Below are positions 1 to 11,869 of a stretch of 64,000 bases of DNA, piece by piece (position 1 is the stretch's first letter; the number at the start of each line of letters is the position of its first letter). The stretch is from Sipunculus nudus (Eukaryota; Annelida; Sipuncula; Golfingiida; Sipunculidae): NCBI GenBank assembly GCA_026874595.1, contig CM049315.1:60448889-60512888 (forward strand). Reading direction: 5' to 3'. Under the pieces are notes generated by a model. It ran no database searches, had not been told where the DNA came from, and was given only the letters and a program-made list of their open reading frames with translations. The translations under genes and the position numbers were made by a program.

Positions 1-3000
1 CCTATTAAAGTGCCGAGTCTGTTGAGACAGTATAATCTATTTTGAACATTGACCTGGGACTTACTACAGTGCCGAGTCTGTTGAGACTGCATAACTGTAT
101 AATCTATTTTGACTTACTACAGTGCCGAGTCTGTTGAGACTGCATAACTGTATAATCTATTTTGACTTACTACAGTGCCGAGTCTGTTGAGACTGCATAA
201 CTGTATAATCTATTTTGACTTACTACAGTGCCGAGTCTGTTGAGACAGTATAATCTGTTTTGAACATTGACCTGGGACTTACTACAGTGCCGAGTCTGTT
301 GAGACAGTTAATTTATTTTGAACATTGACCTGGGACTTATTAAAGTGCCGTGTCTGTTGAGACAGTATAATCTGTTTTGAACATTGACCTGGGACTTACT
401 ACAGTGCCGAGTCTGTTGAGACTGCATAACTGTATAATCTATTTTGACTTACTACAGTGCCGAGTCTGTTGAGACTGCATAACTGTATAATCTATTTTGA
501 CTTACTACAGTGCCGAGTCTGTTGAGACTGCATAACTGTATAATCTATTTTGACTTACTACAGTGCCGAGTCTGTTGAGACTGCATAACTGTATAATCTA
601 TTTTGACTTACTACAGTGCCGAGTCTGTTGAGACTGCATAACTGTATAATCTATTTTGACTTACTACATTGCCGAGTCTGTTGAGACAGTATAATCTGTT
701 TTGAACATTGACCTGGGACTTACTACAGTGCCGAGTCTGTTGAGACAGTTAATTTATTTTGAACATTGACCTGGGACTTATTAAAGTGCCGTGTCTGTTG
801 AGACAGTATAATCTATTTTGAACATTGACCTGGGACTTACTACAGTGCCGAGTCTGTTGAGACTGCATAACTGTATAATCTATTTTGACTTACAACAGTG
901 CCGAGTCTGTTGAGACAGTATAATCTGTTTTGAACATTGGCCTGGGACTTACTACAGTGCCGAGTCTGTTGAGACTGCATAACTGTATAATCTATTTTGA
1001 CTTACAACAGTGCCGAGTCTGTTGAGACAGTATAATCTATTTTGAACATTGACATTTGATTTACTACAGTGCCGTGTCTGTTGAGACAGTATAATCTGTT
1101 TTGAACATTGACATTTGATTTACTACAGTGCCGTGTCTGTTGAGACAGTATAATCTGTTTTGAACATTGACATTTGATTTACTACAGTGCCGTGTCTGTT
1201 GAGACAGTATAATCTATTTTGAACATTGACATTTGATTTACTACAGTGCCGTGTCTGTTGAGACAGTATAATCTATTTTGAACATTGACATTTGATTTAC
1301 TACAGTGCCGTGTCTGTTGAGACAGTATAATCTGTTTTGAACATTGACATTTGATTTACTACAGTGCCGTGTCTGTTGAGACAGTATAATCTGTTTTGAA
1401 CATTGACATTTGATTTACTACAGTGCCGAGTCTGTTGAGACAGTATAATCTATTTTGAACATTGACATTTGATTTACTACAGTGCCGAGTCTGTTGAGAC
1501 AGTATAATCTATTTTGAACATTGACATTTGATTTACTACAGTGCCGAGTCTGTTGAGACAGTATAATCTATTTTGAACATTGACATTTGATTTACTACAG
1601 TGCCGTGTCTGTTGAGACAGTATAATCTATTTTGAACATTGACATTTGATTTACTACAGTGCCGTGTCTGTTGAGACAGTATAATCAGTTTTGAACATTG
1701 ACATTTGATTTACTACAGTGCCGTGTCTGTTGAGACAGTATAATCTGTTTTGAACATTGACATTTGATTTACTACAGTGCCGTGTCTGTTGAGACAGTAT
1801 AATCTATTTTGAACATTGACATTTGATTTACTACAGTGCCGTGTCTGTTGAGACAGTATGATCTATTTTGAACATTGACATTTGATTTACTACAGTGCCG
1901 TGTCTGTTGAGACAGTATAATCTGTTTTGAACATTGACATTTGATTTACTACAGTGCCGTGTCTGTTGAGACAGTATAATCTATCTTGAACATTGACATT
2001 TGATTTACTACTTTGCCGAGTCTGTTGAGACAGTATAATCTATTTTGAACATTGACATTTGATTTACTACAGTGCCGTGTCTGTTGAGACGGTATAATCT
2101 GTTTTGAACATTGACATTTGATTTACTACAGTGCCGTGTCTGTTGAGACAGTATAATCTGTTTTGAACATTGACATTTGATTTACTACAGTGCCGTGTCT
2201 GTTGAGACAGTATAATCTATTTTGAACATTGACATTTGATTTACTACAGTGCCGAGTCTGTTGAGACAGTATAATCTATTTTGAACATTGACATTTGATT
2301 TACTACAGTGCCGTGTCTGTTGAGACAGTATAATCTATTTTGAACATTGACATTTGATTTACTACAGTGCCGAGTCTGTTGAGACAGTATAATCTATTTT
2401 GAACATTGACATTTGATTTACTACAGTGCCGTGTCTGTTGAGACAGTATAATCTGTTTTGAGCATTGACATTTGATTTACTACAGTGCCGTGTCTGTTGA
2501 GACAGTATAATCTGTTTTGAACATTGACATTTGATTTACTACAGTGCCGAGTCTGTTGAGACAGTATAATCTGTTTTGAACATTGACATTTGATTTACTA
2601 CAGTGCCGTGTCTGTTGAGACAGTATAATCTATTTTGAACATTGACATTTGATTTACTACAGTGCCGTGTCTGTTGAGACAGTATAATCTATTTTGAACA
2701 TTGACATTTGATTTACTACAGTGCCGTGTCTGTTGAGACAGTATAATCTATTTTGAACATTGACATTTGATTTACTACAGTGCCGTATCTGTTGAGACAG
2801 TATAATCTATTTTGAACATTGACATTTGATTTACTACAGTGCCGAGTCTGTTGAGACAGTATAATCTATTTTGAACATTGACCTGGGACTTACTACAGTG
2901 CCGAGTCTGTTGAGACTGCATAACTGTATAATCTATTTTGACTTACTACAGTGCCGAGTCTGTTAAGACTGCATAACTGTATAATCTATTTTGACTTACT

Positions 3001-3029
3001 ACAGTGCCGAGTCTGTTGAGACAGTTGAT
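1..3029. repeat. Satellite array of 53/59-bp units carrying a splice donor
   Basis: This is an uninterrupted tandem array, open at the left window edge, of roughly 50 units. Three unit types are visible: a 53-bp unit with the insert TGCATAACTGTATAATC, a 59-bp unit containing ACCTGGGACTTACTAC, and a 59-bp unit containing ACATTTGATTTACTAC. The CCTGGG and 53-bp types fill about 1-1030 and 2880-3029; the ATTTGA type forms a homogeneous block at about 1040-2880. Every unit carries GTCTGTTGAGAC, a short hairpin. Read on the minus strand, a unit begins with the last ~26 nt of the calponin-like exon 4 and then has GTAAGT or GTAAAT, so the array lies in the intron after that exon and is made from its exon-intron junction. 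Confidence 0.97.
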
Positions 3030-3222
3030 GACGTTGAGGAAGGGCCCTTTGTGTCCCTCGTACAGGTCGACAGATTGGAACAGGTCGGTTTCCGGGACGC
3101 CGTACGCCCCCGCCGCCTTGTTAAAGTTCTCGATGTTCTCCAGAGCTACGAAGTGAGTGGCAGCGTTCTTCTTGAACTTGAAGGTCGGCTTGCCTGCTGC
3201 TACAAGAATCTTGTTCATCAGC
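3000..3222 (-). CDS. Calponin-like exon 4 (CH domain end), source of the satellite
   Basis: The acceptor is GATTGTAG|G and the donor is CACTGTA|GTAAGT at 3000/2999; the exon is 223 nt. It encodes LMNKILVAAGKP, then ENIENFNKAAGAYGVPETDL, DLYEGHKGPFLNVINCLNRL and GTV. This is the actin-binding CH core ending in the last helix. Bases 3000-3025 are nearly identical to each satellite unit that follows in the intron. Use of a later array donor would add residues and soon run into a stop. Confidence 0.92.
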
Positions 3223-5184
3223 CTACAATCATGAGGTCCACATTATTAATGTCAGCTTTTTAAATCTATATTGATTAGATGATAGATATAAGAGATTCCG
3301 TAGATTCTAGTATATGTGATTGTGACGATACTGTATAAATGGTTAATAGATACAAGCTGATCAGCAGCTTCTTGAAAAACGGTGTGGAGTTGAATAAGAT
3401 TTAACAATGACGTCGAAAGTCTGTTACAATTTCATATAGATAAAGAAAATATTCTTTATCATGGTATAAACTAACTCTCAATAATGTTCATGTATTACAA
3501 CAAATTGATTATAGGAAGGCGCTCTCAATGAAGAGTATTCCACGTTTACTGGAATCATCGTCTGCTTTACGAGTTTTGTTTGCACATGTTTATTTAGTTT
3601 CCCCCTTCTGCTTAAACCGCACTCTGGCGGCGGGATCTGGAACTCCTGGGAGCGCTAGCAGCAGCAGCAGTCGAAAAGTGTCGTCGGGGCTCGAACCGAT
3701 CATGTATAGTCCTAAAGGGACCCGCACGAGCTCCCTCACCAACGACAAAAGTGGAGAGTAGAGTTTAATTTAAGTATTTTGGATTCCAGTATATTATATG
3801 AGAAAAACAGACGCGACGTGTATGAAGATTGCTTAGGTCCACCGGCGTGTGACACCATGTTTGGTCAGAGTAAAAGTTATATAGGTTACAGATCAGCATC
3901 TGATCTGTAATTTCACCTTGACATGATTTTTAAGTTTATGACCTGAAAGAGGTTTATTGTAATCGTTTAGTGATTGAGGACCTCTAGTTTGTCATGGTGT
4001 TTTTCTGTTTGTGATTAATAAATAGAGTCCACTCACTGACAGATGACGGTGCCATCTCGAAGCCACCACACGACATCCCTCCACGCCGTGGACGTCTACA
4101 AACATACACAATGTCAGGCGTATATAGCTTCAATAAATGCTTCATCATTCTTAAAATATGTCGAATCAGGCATAATGTTTTTATTACAAAGTTGACTTTA
4201 CTCTTTAAGAAATTAGAAAAGTCTTTAATGATAACGATATATTTCAATTAAAGACGTTACTTGACGTTGCAGTTTTACTTTTGTGTTACATATATTTGAC
4301 AAGTTTAGGATAGACATTATTCTCTTGAAACACTGATGGAAACATTGAAGTATTTATCAGGCTTAATTGTAATATTTTATTTTTATCTTTAATACCGGCT
4401 TACGCCTCAGAAATAGTCCAGAAATTATAAGTTCTCGAATCAGTTCTGGTACGAGTTAATCATACTTCAGGATCATACTTATATAAAAAGTACAGCTATT
4501 CTCAATTCAATAATCCATAAAGCAACGTCTCTCATTTATAAAACAGCATGACTTTTGAGCACACAGTGAGAAGGTCCTCTGTGCTAACACAAATGGCGAG
4601 TCCACAGCACACTCGGCATAATCTTCTCAGTGGTAATGGGACTTAAAAGCAATTTTTCGAGCATTCATCTTTGGCCAAACATGCAATTAACATTAAATTT
4701 CTTACATTTTTTTTTATTTCTCCATTTAGGGCTTCGTTGATCCAAGTGACCACTCTTCCTGGAACTCCCAGTTTTTCCTCTTCATCGTATCTCTATAGGA
4801 AGATAAAAACAATAACAGACACGGGGCCTTACGTTCTTTCTACAATATTGTATATGATGGTTATTTACTCAAGGGGGAAAAATTTAGTTATAATTACCGA
4901 CGGTTACATCACCTAGATACAGGAAGGTGGAGTTACTATGCTAATGAGAATGAACAAGTTCTTAGCCTTATTTGATAAGTCACATACACCTAACTTCCAA
5001 GGTCACTTTTGCATGACCCTGTGATGCAGGCAGATTTGAACGTTCAGTTAGAATAAAAGGAAAATACGCCGCATGTGGGAAAATTGAATTTTACCTTCTC
5101 AAGTTTCATCTGAATATCCAAGGCTATGCCTGCCTTCTTTGCTCTCATATCCATGGCCATGACTGTGGTGTGGGGAGTGGGAAT
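3000..5184 (-). CDS. Calponin/transgelin (Mp20)-like gene, 5' part (span; exons listed separately)
   Basis: Four minus-strand exons join in frame (exits: phase 0, 0, 2, 0) into about 145 residues. The N-terminus is MAMDMRAKKAG. A single calponin-homology domain follows, with the hallmarks VVTWINEAL, LRDGTVICQLMNKI, ENIENFNKAAGAYGV and DLFQSVDLYEG. This matches the calponin/transgelin/muscle-protein-20 family: actin-binding cytoskeletal proteins of muscle and other contractile cells, with one N-terminal CH domain followed by short calponin repeats. Those repeats would lie in exons left of the window. The coding exon 1 has a clear 3' splice site 24 nt upstream of the ATG, so at least one 5' UTR exon lies at higher coordinates. 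Family membership is secure; whether it is calponin, transgelin or Mp20 cannot be settled from the N-terminal half. Confidence 0.9.
3623..3746 (-). mobile_element. tRNA-derived SINE-like fragment
   Basis: On the minus strand 3746-3680 reads like a degenerate tRNA. Seven-base arms GTCGTTG and CGACGAC can pair with one G-T wobble. A box-A-like TGGTGAGGGAG lies near the 5' end, and a perfect box B (GGTTCGAGCCC) lies at 3697-3687. A CTG-rich, GC-rich tail follows to about 3623. The anticodon arm is not convincing, so this is better read as the head of a SINE than as a tRNA gene. It lies in the intron between calponin-like exons 3 and 4. Confidence 0.45.
4037..4095 (-). CDS. Calponin-like exon 3 (CH domain middle)
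   Basis: The acceptor TTTGTAG and the donor CTGTCA|GTGAGT bound 59 nt. The reading frame gives TSTAWRDVVWWLRDGTVIC followed by the first two bases of a Gln codon. LRDGTVICQ is the conserved L-x-D-G-x-x-L/I-C segment of calponin CH domains. The split CA|G codon is completed exactly by exon 4. Too short for a plain ORF scan; found from splice sites and phase. Confidence 0.85.
4706..4792 (-). CDS. Calponin-like exon 2 (CH domain start)
   Basis: The acceptor CCTATAG and the donor AAT|GTAAGA bound 87 nt (29 codons, phase 0 to 0). The peptide begins RYDEEEKLGVPGRVVTWINE and holds the first CH-domain helix, with the conserved W-I-N-E core. It joins exon 1 as EK|RYDEEE, the usual spacing in this family. 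Confidence 0.88.
5095..5184 (-). CDS. Calponin-like exon 1 (5' UTR tail and start codon)
   Basis: On the minus strand an acceptor (TTGTTTCCAG) precedes 24 nt of 5' UTR. ATG at 5160-5158 then starts 22 codons reading MAMDMRAKKAGIALDIQMKL and EK. The donor is GAGAAG|GTAAAA at 5095/5094, phase 0. A second in-frame ATG two codons later could also be used. The basic N-terminus rich in R, K and A before a K-Y/R-Y-D motif is typical of Mp20-like proteins. Confidence 0.85.
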
Positions 5185-7008
5185 CTGGAAACAAAGGTAT
5201 GTGTTAATTGTTAAATACTAGTATATCCCCATAACTAAATGCATGCGGGAAAAAACAAGTGATAGATGGGCCATGATAATCAGCTAACTCGCATGGCTAA
5301 TACAGTGAGACTCTGGAAGAGCTATATTGGTTACCAAAGAAGCATAGATCTTCAAAAATATGAGTCACTGTTATGAAGGCATAGTACATACAATGAAAGT
5401 AGAAATTCATACAATACAGAAATACCAGTATCTCAGTAATACTCGTATTATATGGATTGCCTGGTGACTTTTATTATGGCACTGTACAACTTTACAAATG
5501 CTATTTTCTACAACGCGGTTTAGCATGTATTTTGCTGCAACTTGGTGTACTGCATATTGATCATTGATAAGTGTAAAGCTGTATAACAATTTTCATTAAT
5601 TAAGAATATTTACTATGATTTTTTTTACAAATTTACACAAAAGCATCAGTTTACCAATAAATTATGCCCTGATGAACTTGAAATTTGCTATGCGTGCATG
5701 TTTCTTGACCTTGGAAGTTTTAATGGAAGGCGTACCCACCGCCCGGTTTATGGGCGGTCCGATGTTCCTTGCATGCGATACTGATATGAACCTCGCACCT
5801 GCAAGTGTGCATTCTCAACACTTAAGATCTGTCTATGAAGATCTAATGCACATTCATTCGCACGACACGCTTTCATGCCGGAAATCGAGCGATTTCGCCT
5901 GGGAATTGAAAATTACTCTAGGCAATGTAGCAAATATATCGAACATACATAAACAACATTAATTTAAAATATAACGGTTATAAAGAATATGATTGTCTGT
6001 TTGTTTTTTACATGTTGTAAAACTCGGGCAACTATATTGCGACGCGAAATCGGTGCAACATTTTAAAATTTATTTTTGGCATGTTTAATGGTCGATTTTA
6101 GACCGACAGGTATTAGTCTTGCCATAGGAATATCTCCCATAAGCTTAGCAATATAATGCAGTGTGCCTATGGGCATAAACTAACTGTGCTGTTAACCAGA
6201 CATATCTCGATCGCAAGGAATTTGTACTCCTGCGAATAACGCAGAATATCTTACAGCAAAGTAAGCAGTAGCAAAGTTGAAGATTATCTGAAGTTTTTCA
6301 ACATATTTTTTTCACAATGTTTTTATGAATGAGCCTATTCGGTTTAAAAGCCGTGTGCCTTTAGCAGAAAGACTGCTGTTGAGTTTACAGCTTTACAGAC
6401 AAAATGTAGAATTTGTAGCCTTGATCTCAAATTATTCACGATGACATTCAAAATATGTGGTATCCCAGGATATCGTAATGTGCGTAGATGCTGGAATTAA
6501 ATTGTAGAAAATATAATTCGAAATGAGCCTAGAATTACTGGCCATTGATACCTGGATAGCTCATATGGCAGCGACGCTTAATCTGTTTATAAAAAAAACA
6601 TGACATTATAGTGAAATTGTATCTTTTCGAACAAAACCCAACCCGAACTTATTGTATAGGTGATCCGGATAAGAAAATGATTAAACAGCAGTATCGGTCA
6701 ACTTACTTTAAATTCAGTTTGAATAGCCAGAGATTTTATGTTTTAACCTTGGTTATATGGTGTGTTTGTCAGCAAATGTAAGCAAAAAGTTCTGCCCAGA
6801 TTTTGTTGAAACTTTGTGGAGGCCTAGGGCCATTGTTCTAGGGCTCACCAGTGACCAGGACAAACATTCTGTGTCTCGTTAATCCTCTAAGCACCTGATA
6901 GCCCGCAACCTCGGCACTGCACCAAGACTCGTGGGGACACATGTCGCTCAGCTGTCGGATGTAACATTGTGCATTAAAATCACTTAGCTTGCAAATATGA
7001 AAATAAAA
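5185..7008. other. Upstream intron or intergenic DNA, no gene seen
   Basis: This is A+T-rich sequence without supported exons. A 115-codon open frame at 5615-5962 has no recognisable motif and no matching splice sites. A compact hairpin at 5738-5758 (ACCGCCC, 7-nt loop, GGGCGGT) is the only structured feature I noticed. Confidence 0.5.
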
Positions 7009-8698
7009 CTAGAATACGGGTAGTCGACAAGCGACTACGTGTATCCGCCGAAATCAGAGTGGGACGGGTGAAGTGAGGCATGGATTGAGTGGCAAGGGAA
7101 ATAGAGTCAGGTGTGTTGCATATTAGCATGGATGTCTGCAGCCGAAACGTGTATGTTGGTGGCACCACCTGCCACAAAATCGAGAAAGTTCTATACAATT
7201 TTTAGGCAATTTTAGGCAGATAAGTCAAACCACTGCCGAGATATGAGTGATTTTATTCCACGGCAGACAAACAGACAGACGCCGTACAAAAATGGTTGCA
7301 GGTGACGCCACCAGTTTTGCTTATGATTAAGAGCTATGTGAGCTCTAAACACATGCAAAATTTCAGGAGGATATGTCAAACGAGTCCTGAGATATAAGCC
7401 TGGATGTCTGCAGCCTGAACGTGAATGTGGGTGGCACCACCTGTCATAAAATCAAGAAAGCTATCCAGGATGAATACACACGCAAAATTTCAGATGAATG
7501 TGTATTCACTGCAGAGATATGAAGGATTTTCCCAAGGCTGATGAACAGATGGACGCTATGCAAAAATGGTTGCAGGTGGCCACCATTTTTATGTATGTTA
7601 TTAAGCTATCCAAGGGCTACATTTGTGCAAAATTTTAAGCCTGTTTGGTCAAACGATTCCGGAGATATGTGGGTTAAAATATCAAAACAGACGCACAGAT
7701 GGACGCACTGGAGAGAGGAAAGGTCAGAGGTCAACGCAAATATTTTTGGCACCAGTTCACATGTGAATTGACAATTATTTAAAGTTTCGGAAAAACCTGT
7801 CCAGTGGTCTCAGAGTTCTATTCAGGAAACGAACGCGGCGGCGGCGGCGGCGGAACCCGGTCAAAAACATAGTATCCGCAAAACCTTGTTTTGGCGGATA
7901 CATTTATCAACCAAAAATGAGGGCGTAGCAGTAAGATCTATACACATGCAAAGTATCAGGCTTATATGTCAAACCAGTCCTGAGATATTAGCATGGATGA
8001 ATACGTGAATGTAGGTGGTGCCATCTGCCATATAAATGAAAAAAAAAACCTATCCCAGATATATAAACGTCAAAATTCAGGTGAATAAAAGCACTAACTG
8101 AAGAGATATGAGTAATTCTAACCAAAAGCGGACACACAAATGGACGCCATGCAAAAATGGCTTTAGTTGGCGCCACCGGTGTCACATATTATGAAGAGCT
8201 ATGTAAGATCTATATACACGCAAAATTTTGGCCCAATCGGTCAAATGGTTCCCGACATATGAGCTTAGATGTCTGCAGCGTAAACGTGAATGTAAGTGGC
8301 GCCACCTGCAGAGATATAAGTAATTTTAACCCAAAGCAGACGAACAGATGGACAATGTGCAAGAATGGTTGCAGGTGGCGCCACCAGTTTTTTGTATAAT
8401 ATAAAACTATCCAAGAGCTACAGACATACAAATGTTCAACCCGATGGGTCAAACAGTTCCTGAGATATGTGGGTTTATGTGTAGAAACAGACGCACAAAT
8501 GGACGCTGGGCAGAGAGGAAAGGTCAGAGGTTAACCAAAAATGAGGACGCAGCAGTTCACATGTGACGCGATCATAATTCCCAATTTTAATGAATTCTGC
8601 ACAGTGGTTACTGAGGAGTTCTCCGGAAACCTATGCGGCGGCGGCTGAGTGCAACTGAAAACATAGTATCCGCAAAACTCTGTTTTTTTGCGGATACA
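7009..8698 (-). mobile_element. Family A element(s), minus orientation, two 5' ends
   Basis: On the minus strand the element begins TGTATCCGC at 8698 with a terminal hairpin at 8666-8697. A second copy of the same 5' end lies at 7902 (hairpin 7872-7901). The 3' end is CCCGTATTCTAG at 7009. Near the 3' end, CTCTGATTTCGGCGGATAC repeats the 5' terminus in inverse orientation. The interior is a series of diverged modules with GGTGGCGCCACC-type palindromes, a TTTTGCATG motif and GCC-rich stretches near the 5' ends. It looks like one 0.9-kb element (7009-7902) joined to or inserted in a second truncated one. No transposase frame is present, so it is non-autonomous. Confidence 0.75.
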
Positions 8699-11600
8699 AT
8701 GAGTAAGATTTAAGCACATTCGGTTTATATACTATACTTGATGACGACAACAGGGTATCATTCACAATAAACCCTTGTTAAGGTCCATATTTTATAGCGG
8801 GATTATACCGTTTTTCGCCCTCTTCTCAAAATGGGATCTGAGTGAAATGCAAGAGATTAAAATCGATATTTCTCAGTAACGACAAATCACAAATACTTCT
8901 TATTTCATACCAGCAAAGTCAAATATGTTTTCCAAAAGGTGTTTCATTATTTTTTCAAATTTATTATTTTGATATAAGTAACGGGCTTTTTACAGTTTAG
9001 AAGTTAATTCTTATTGGAGCAAAATTTTATAATTGCATTTTAATCATGAAAAATAAGTGGTAGGCCAGTAATCAAAAACTTGCCCGGAGACACCTGTACA
9101 CCTAGTCGGCGATATGCAGAGATGACCACAGCTTGAAGTACCGATTATTGTTACAATCCCAGCTGAAGAAATAATTTAGTTTTACAATTTATGTGTTTTT
9201 ATGTTTACTTTATGTGGTCATATATATTACATATGATGAACAGTGTTCTATGAAATTCCGGCCATGAATTGTGTTTTAATTTTAAATTTGTGATATATTG
9301 CTGTATAAACACTCTTTCAGTGTAAGTATTACAGTTATACATTTCTGGTAACAAATAGGTATAATTTATTTTTATTTTAAATCACCAGCATTTTACATTA
9401 TTAGAGATATGTACCATATATTTGTATAATGTACAGTAAAATACAGTGCACAATGGCTGATATACAAAGTGCTCATATGCATGTTCAGTTGATGCATGCA
9501 TCCATACTTACATAGTAAAGTGACACATGTCCTCTGCAAGAGTGAGGATGTTATAAAAGTCACAACGACAATGGTTGGGCATGAGTATCCTGTTACACTA
9601 CACAGGTGTTGACAGATACTTTACTTGTTAACTCGCCAAAAACGTTACTGAACAAGCAAAACACTTATTGTTGAGGTACGTCTGGCTGCAGTTCATTATA
9701 TTGACATAGTGATCTTTCGAAAAGGGCAATGAGTGACTGTGTCCTGCAAAACAAAAACATGGACAGGTTTAAAAAAAATAAAAACTGATAACAAACTATT
9801 AGAGAAAGTATAGGTGTGGTTGTTCGTAGCGGGAGGGGGTTCCCGGGGTATCCCCATTGGCCTCGTTCTGAGTGGCACGCACAAGATGAGCGGCTTCCTC
9901 GCTCCACTCGGCAGCTCTATGTGAACTATGTGAGTGTGGGCCCCCGCGCCAGACGTCAGACAGCTGTGGAGAAACTGCGCACAGCTGCAGTCCAAGCCAG
10001 CAACATATCGTGTATGAAATGTAGGCTACACAGTACCCAGGTGCTCAACACAATTGGCACCTTTGAAATTAAACTTTTTAACTCACGTGGCTTCACACTA
10101 GGGAAGTTTTCACGTTCTAACATGTTACCGGCTGCGTGTGTGTTTAGGGGAGGGGAATGTGGAGTGTGGTATAAACACATATGGTAGCCACCAAAGGCGA
10201 ATAAACTGATACATATGAGTCATCACCACACGTGCACTTACGACCGGTACCGGAATATAGGCCTATCTAGTTATATGTGGACTTCGATGGTTTGAATACT
10301 AATATATAACTTAATGAGACAAGAAGAGATAATAACACAATAACAAAGGTAAAAAAAAAAAAAATTCCTGTTGCCAATATGTTCCGGCTGGGTTCTAAAC
10401 AAGATAATACTATAATTTAAAAGTGTTTATATCACAATGTCCGTATAGCAATAATAACAAATAAATTAAGCTTCCTTGTTGAAGAGTGGACGATCAAATT
10501 GGGCTTAAATGTAAGGCTGCATAAAAGGTTCAAGCAACGTCCACGCGTGTAAAGGATGACAAAATTTAAAGAATAACAAGTTGGTACAAATACATGTCCA
10601 CTGGGTGTATAAAGTAAATCAAATGTCCAAGAGGCTTAAGACGAAGTAACAGACGACACAGTGGATGTAAGCTGGGACAAATGTCCACATGATGTAGACG
10701 GGACAAGATTTCTACACCATGTAAAGGCGACGTTTTCATGACTTTTTATATGGGACAAAAGGCTGGAACACAATGTCCAAGGGGTGTCCAAAGATTGGAT
10801 TAAATATCCACAGGGTGTAAGGTGGGAGAAGAGACAAATTAAGGGAGGGACATATATTGTCCACGTGATGTTATAAGGAACTAAATTTTCAAAGAATGTA
10901 ATTTTCCGAACAAGTGGACATGGGTCATGACGCACATTGGATGTAGTGGACCTTTGACACGGCGACCTTGTGAAATTTGCATCATGACAAGGTTGTACGT
11001 TTCATCGAGTTTATCCAACTGATGCTACAACAGTGATCCGCTTGTATGTTGGTTTGTTGTCCCCGCGTCAATGGAGCGGTCGAATATTCTGATCAGCTCC
11101 GTCCGTAAACTGTTCATATTCGAAGCGCAATCTAAAAATTATTACTCATATACAGTTTTAATTAAGATGACACATAAAGCTTTTATGTCTTCTGAACTGA
11201 TTAGGGTTTGGTCACACTTGGTCGGTATTGGGATTTGTACAAATTTTTTATCTTAAATATTCATTAGATCTGACGTGATATCTCATATAATAGTGTAAGA
11301 TGCACTCTTGTTACAAAATTATAGTCTAATTTTTTTTTTTATTATTAAGTATCAATTTAAGCAAGAAAGTTAGCTGGAGTGAATTTTCGACTGAAAGTTA
11401 AGCAATAGCCTTTGAAAGAAATACATTGTTGTTATATATCTTAAGATGGAGATAATCTAATCCTGTCAATGTTGTCAATGTCAATTTGTGATGTTTAAAA
11501 TCATATTCATTACATTTTATTTAAACAGATAATTTATTTAACAAATGTTTACTCTAGGAGAACACAACGTTGGTTCCGTTTAATAAATTTATTATATATA

Positions 11601-11865
11601 TGGTCCTATGGGTGTCTCCAGTTCAATAACTGATATATACTGTCTAATAATATTTACAGTAAATATCTCTATAGAAGAATATCATGTGAAATAATGGCTG
11701 TACATGCAGGTTAAGACCATTAGAGCTCAATCTTAGTTAAAATAAAAATAATGAATTATAATTTAGCTGTAACTAAACGTAAAATAAGGGCAATGTAATC
11801 TGACTGACCTCACAAAGTAATGTTCTTTTACTGGGCCATAGAACATAATTTCCTACTATAGGCCA
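8699..11865. other. Unassigned A+T-rich region with one GC-rich patch
   Basis: No supported gene on either strand. 9816-10190 is clearly richer in G+C than its surroundings and holds a 123-codon open frame without a recognisable domain. 10480-10950 contains many diverged copies of a short TGTCCAC/GTGTAA motif. Nothing else stands out. Confidence 0.45.
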
Positions 11866-11869
11866 TTGA

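Larger units (their letters stand above)
3223..4705 (-). other. Introns 2 and 3 of the calponin-like gene
   Basis: Apart from exon 3 and the tRNA-like element at 3680-3746, this A+T-rich stretch shows no coding pattern on either strand. The short open frames at 3984-4247 and 4671-4916 overlap the real exons in the wrong frame or strand. Confidence 0.6.

Noticed and set aside
1-3029. Regular short repeats with a hairpin, superficially like a CRISPR array
   Set aside because: Units are contiguous with no unique spacers, and the region is a eukaryotic intron.
3680-3746. Functional tRNA gene on the minus strand
   Set aside because: Box B and an acceptor stem are present but the D and anticodon arms do not fold convincingly, and a SINE-like tail follows.
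9816-10187. Possible TGF-beta-like segment (RQLYVNY) in a 123-codon frame
   Set aside because: The resemblance is a few residues only. None of the cysteine pattern follows.
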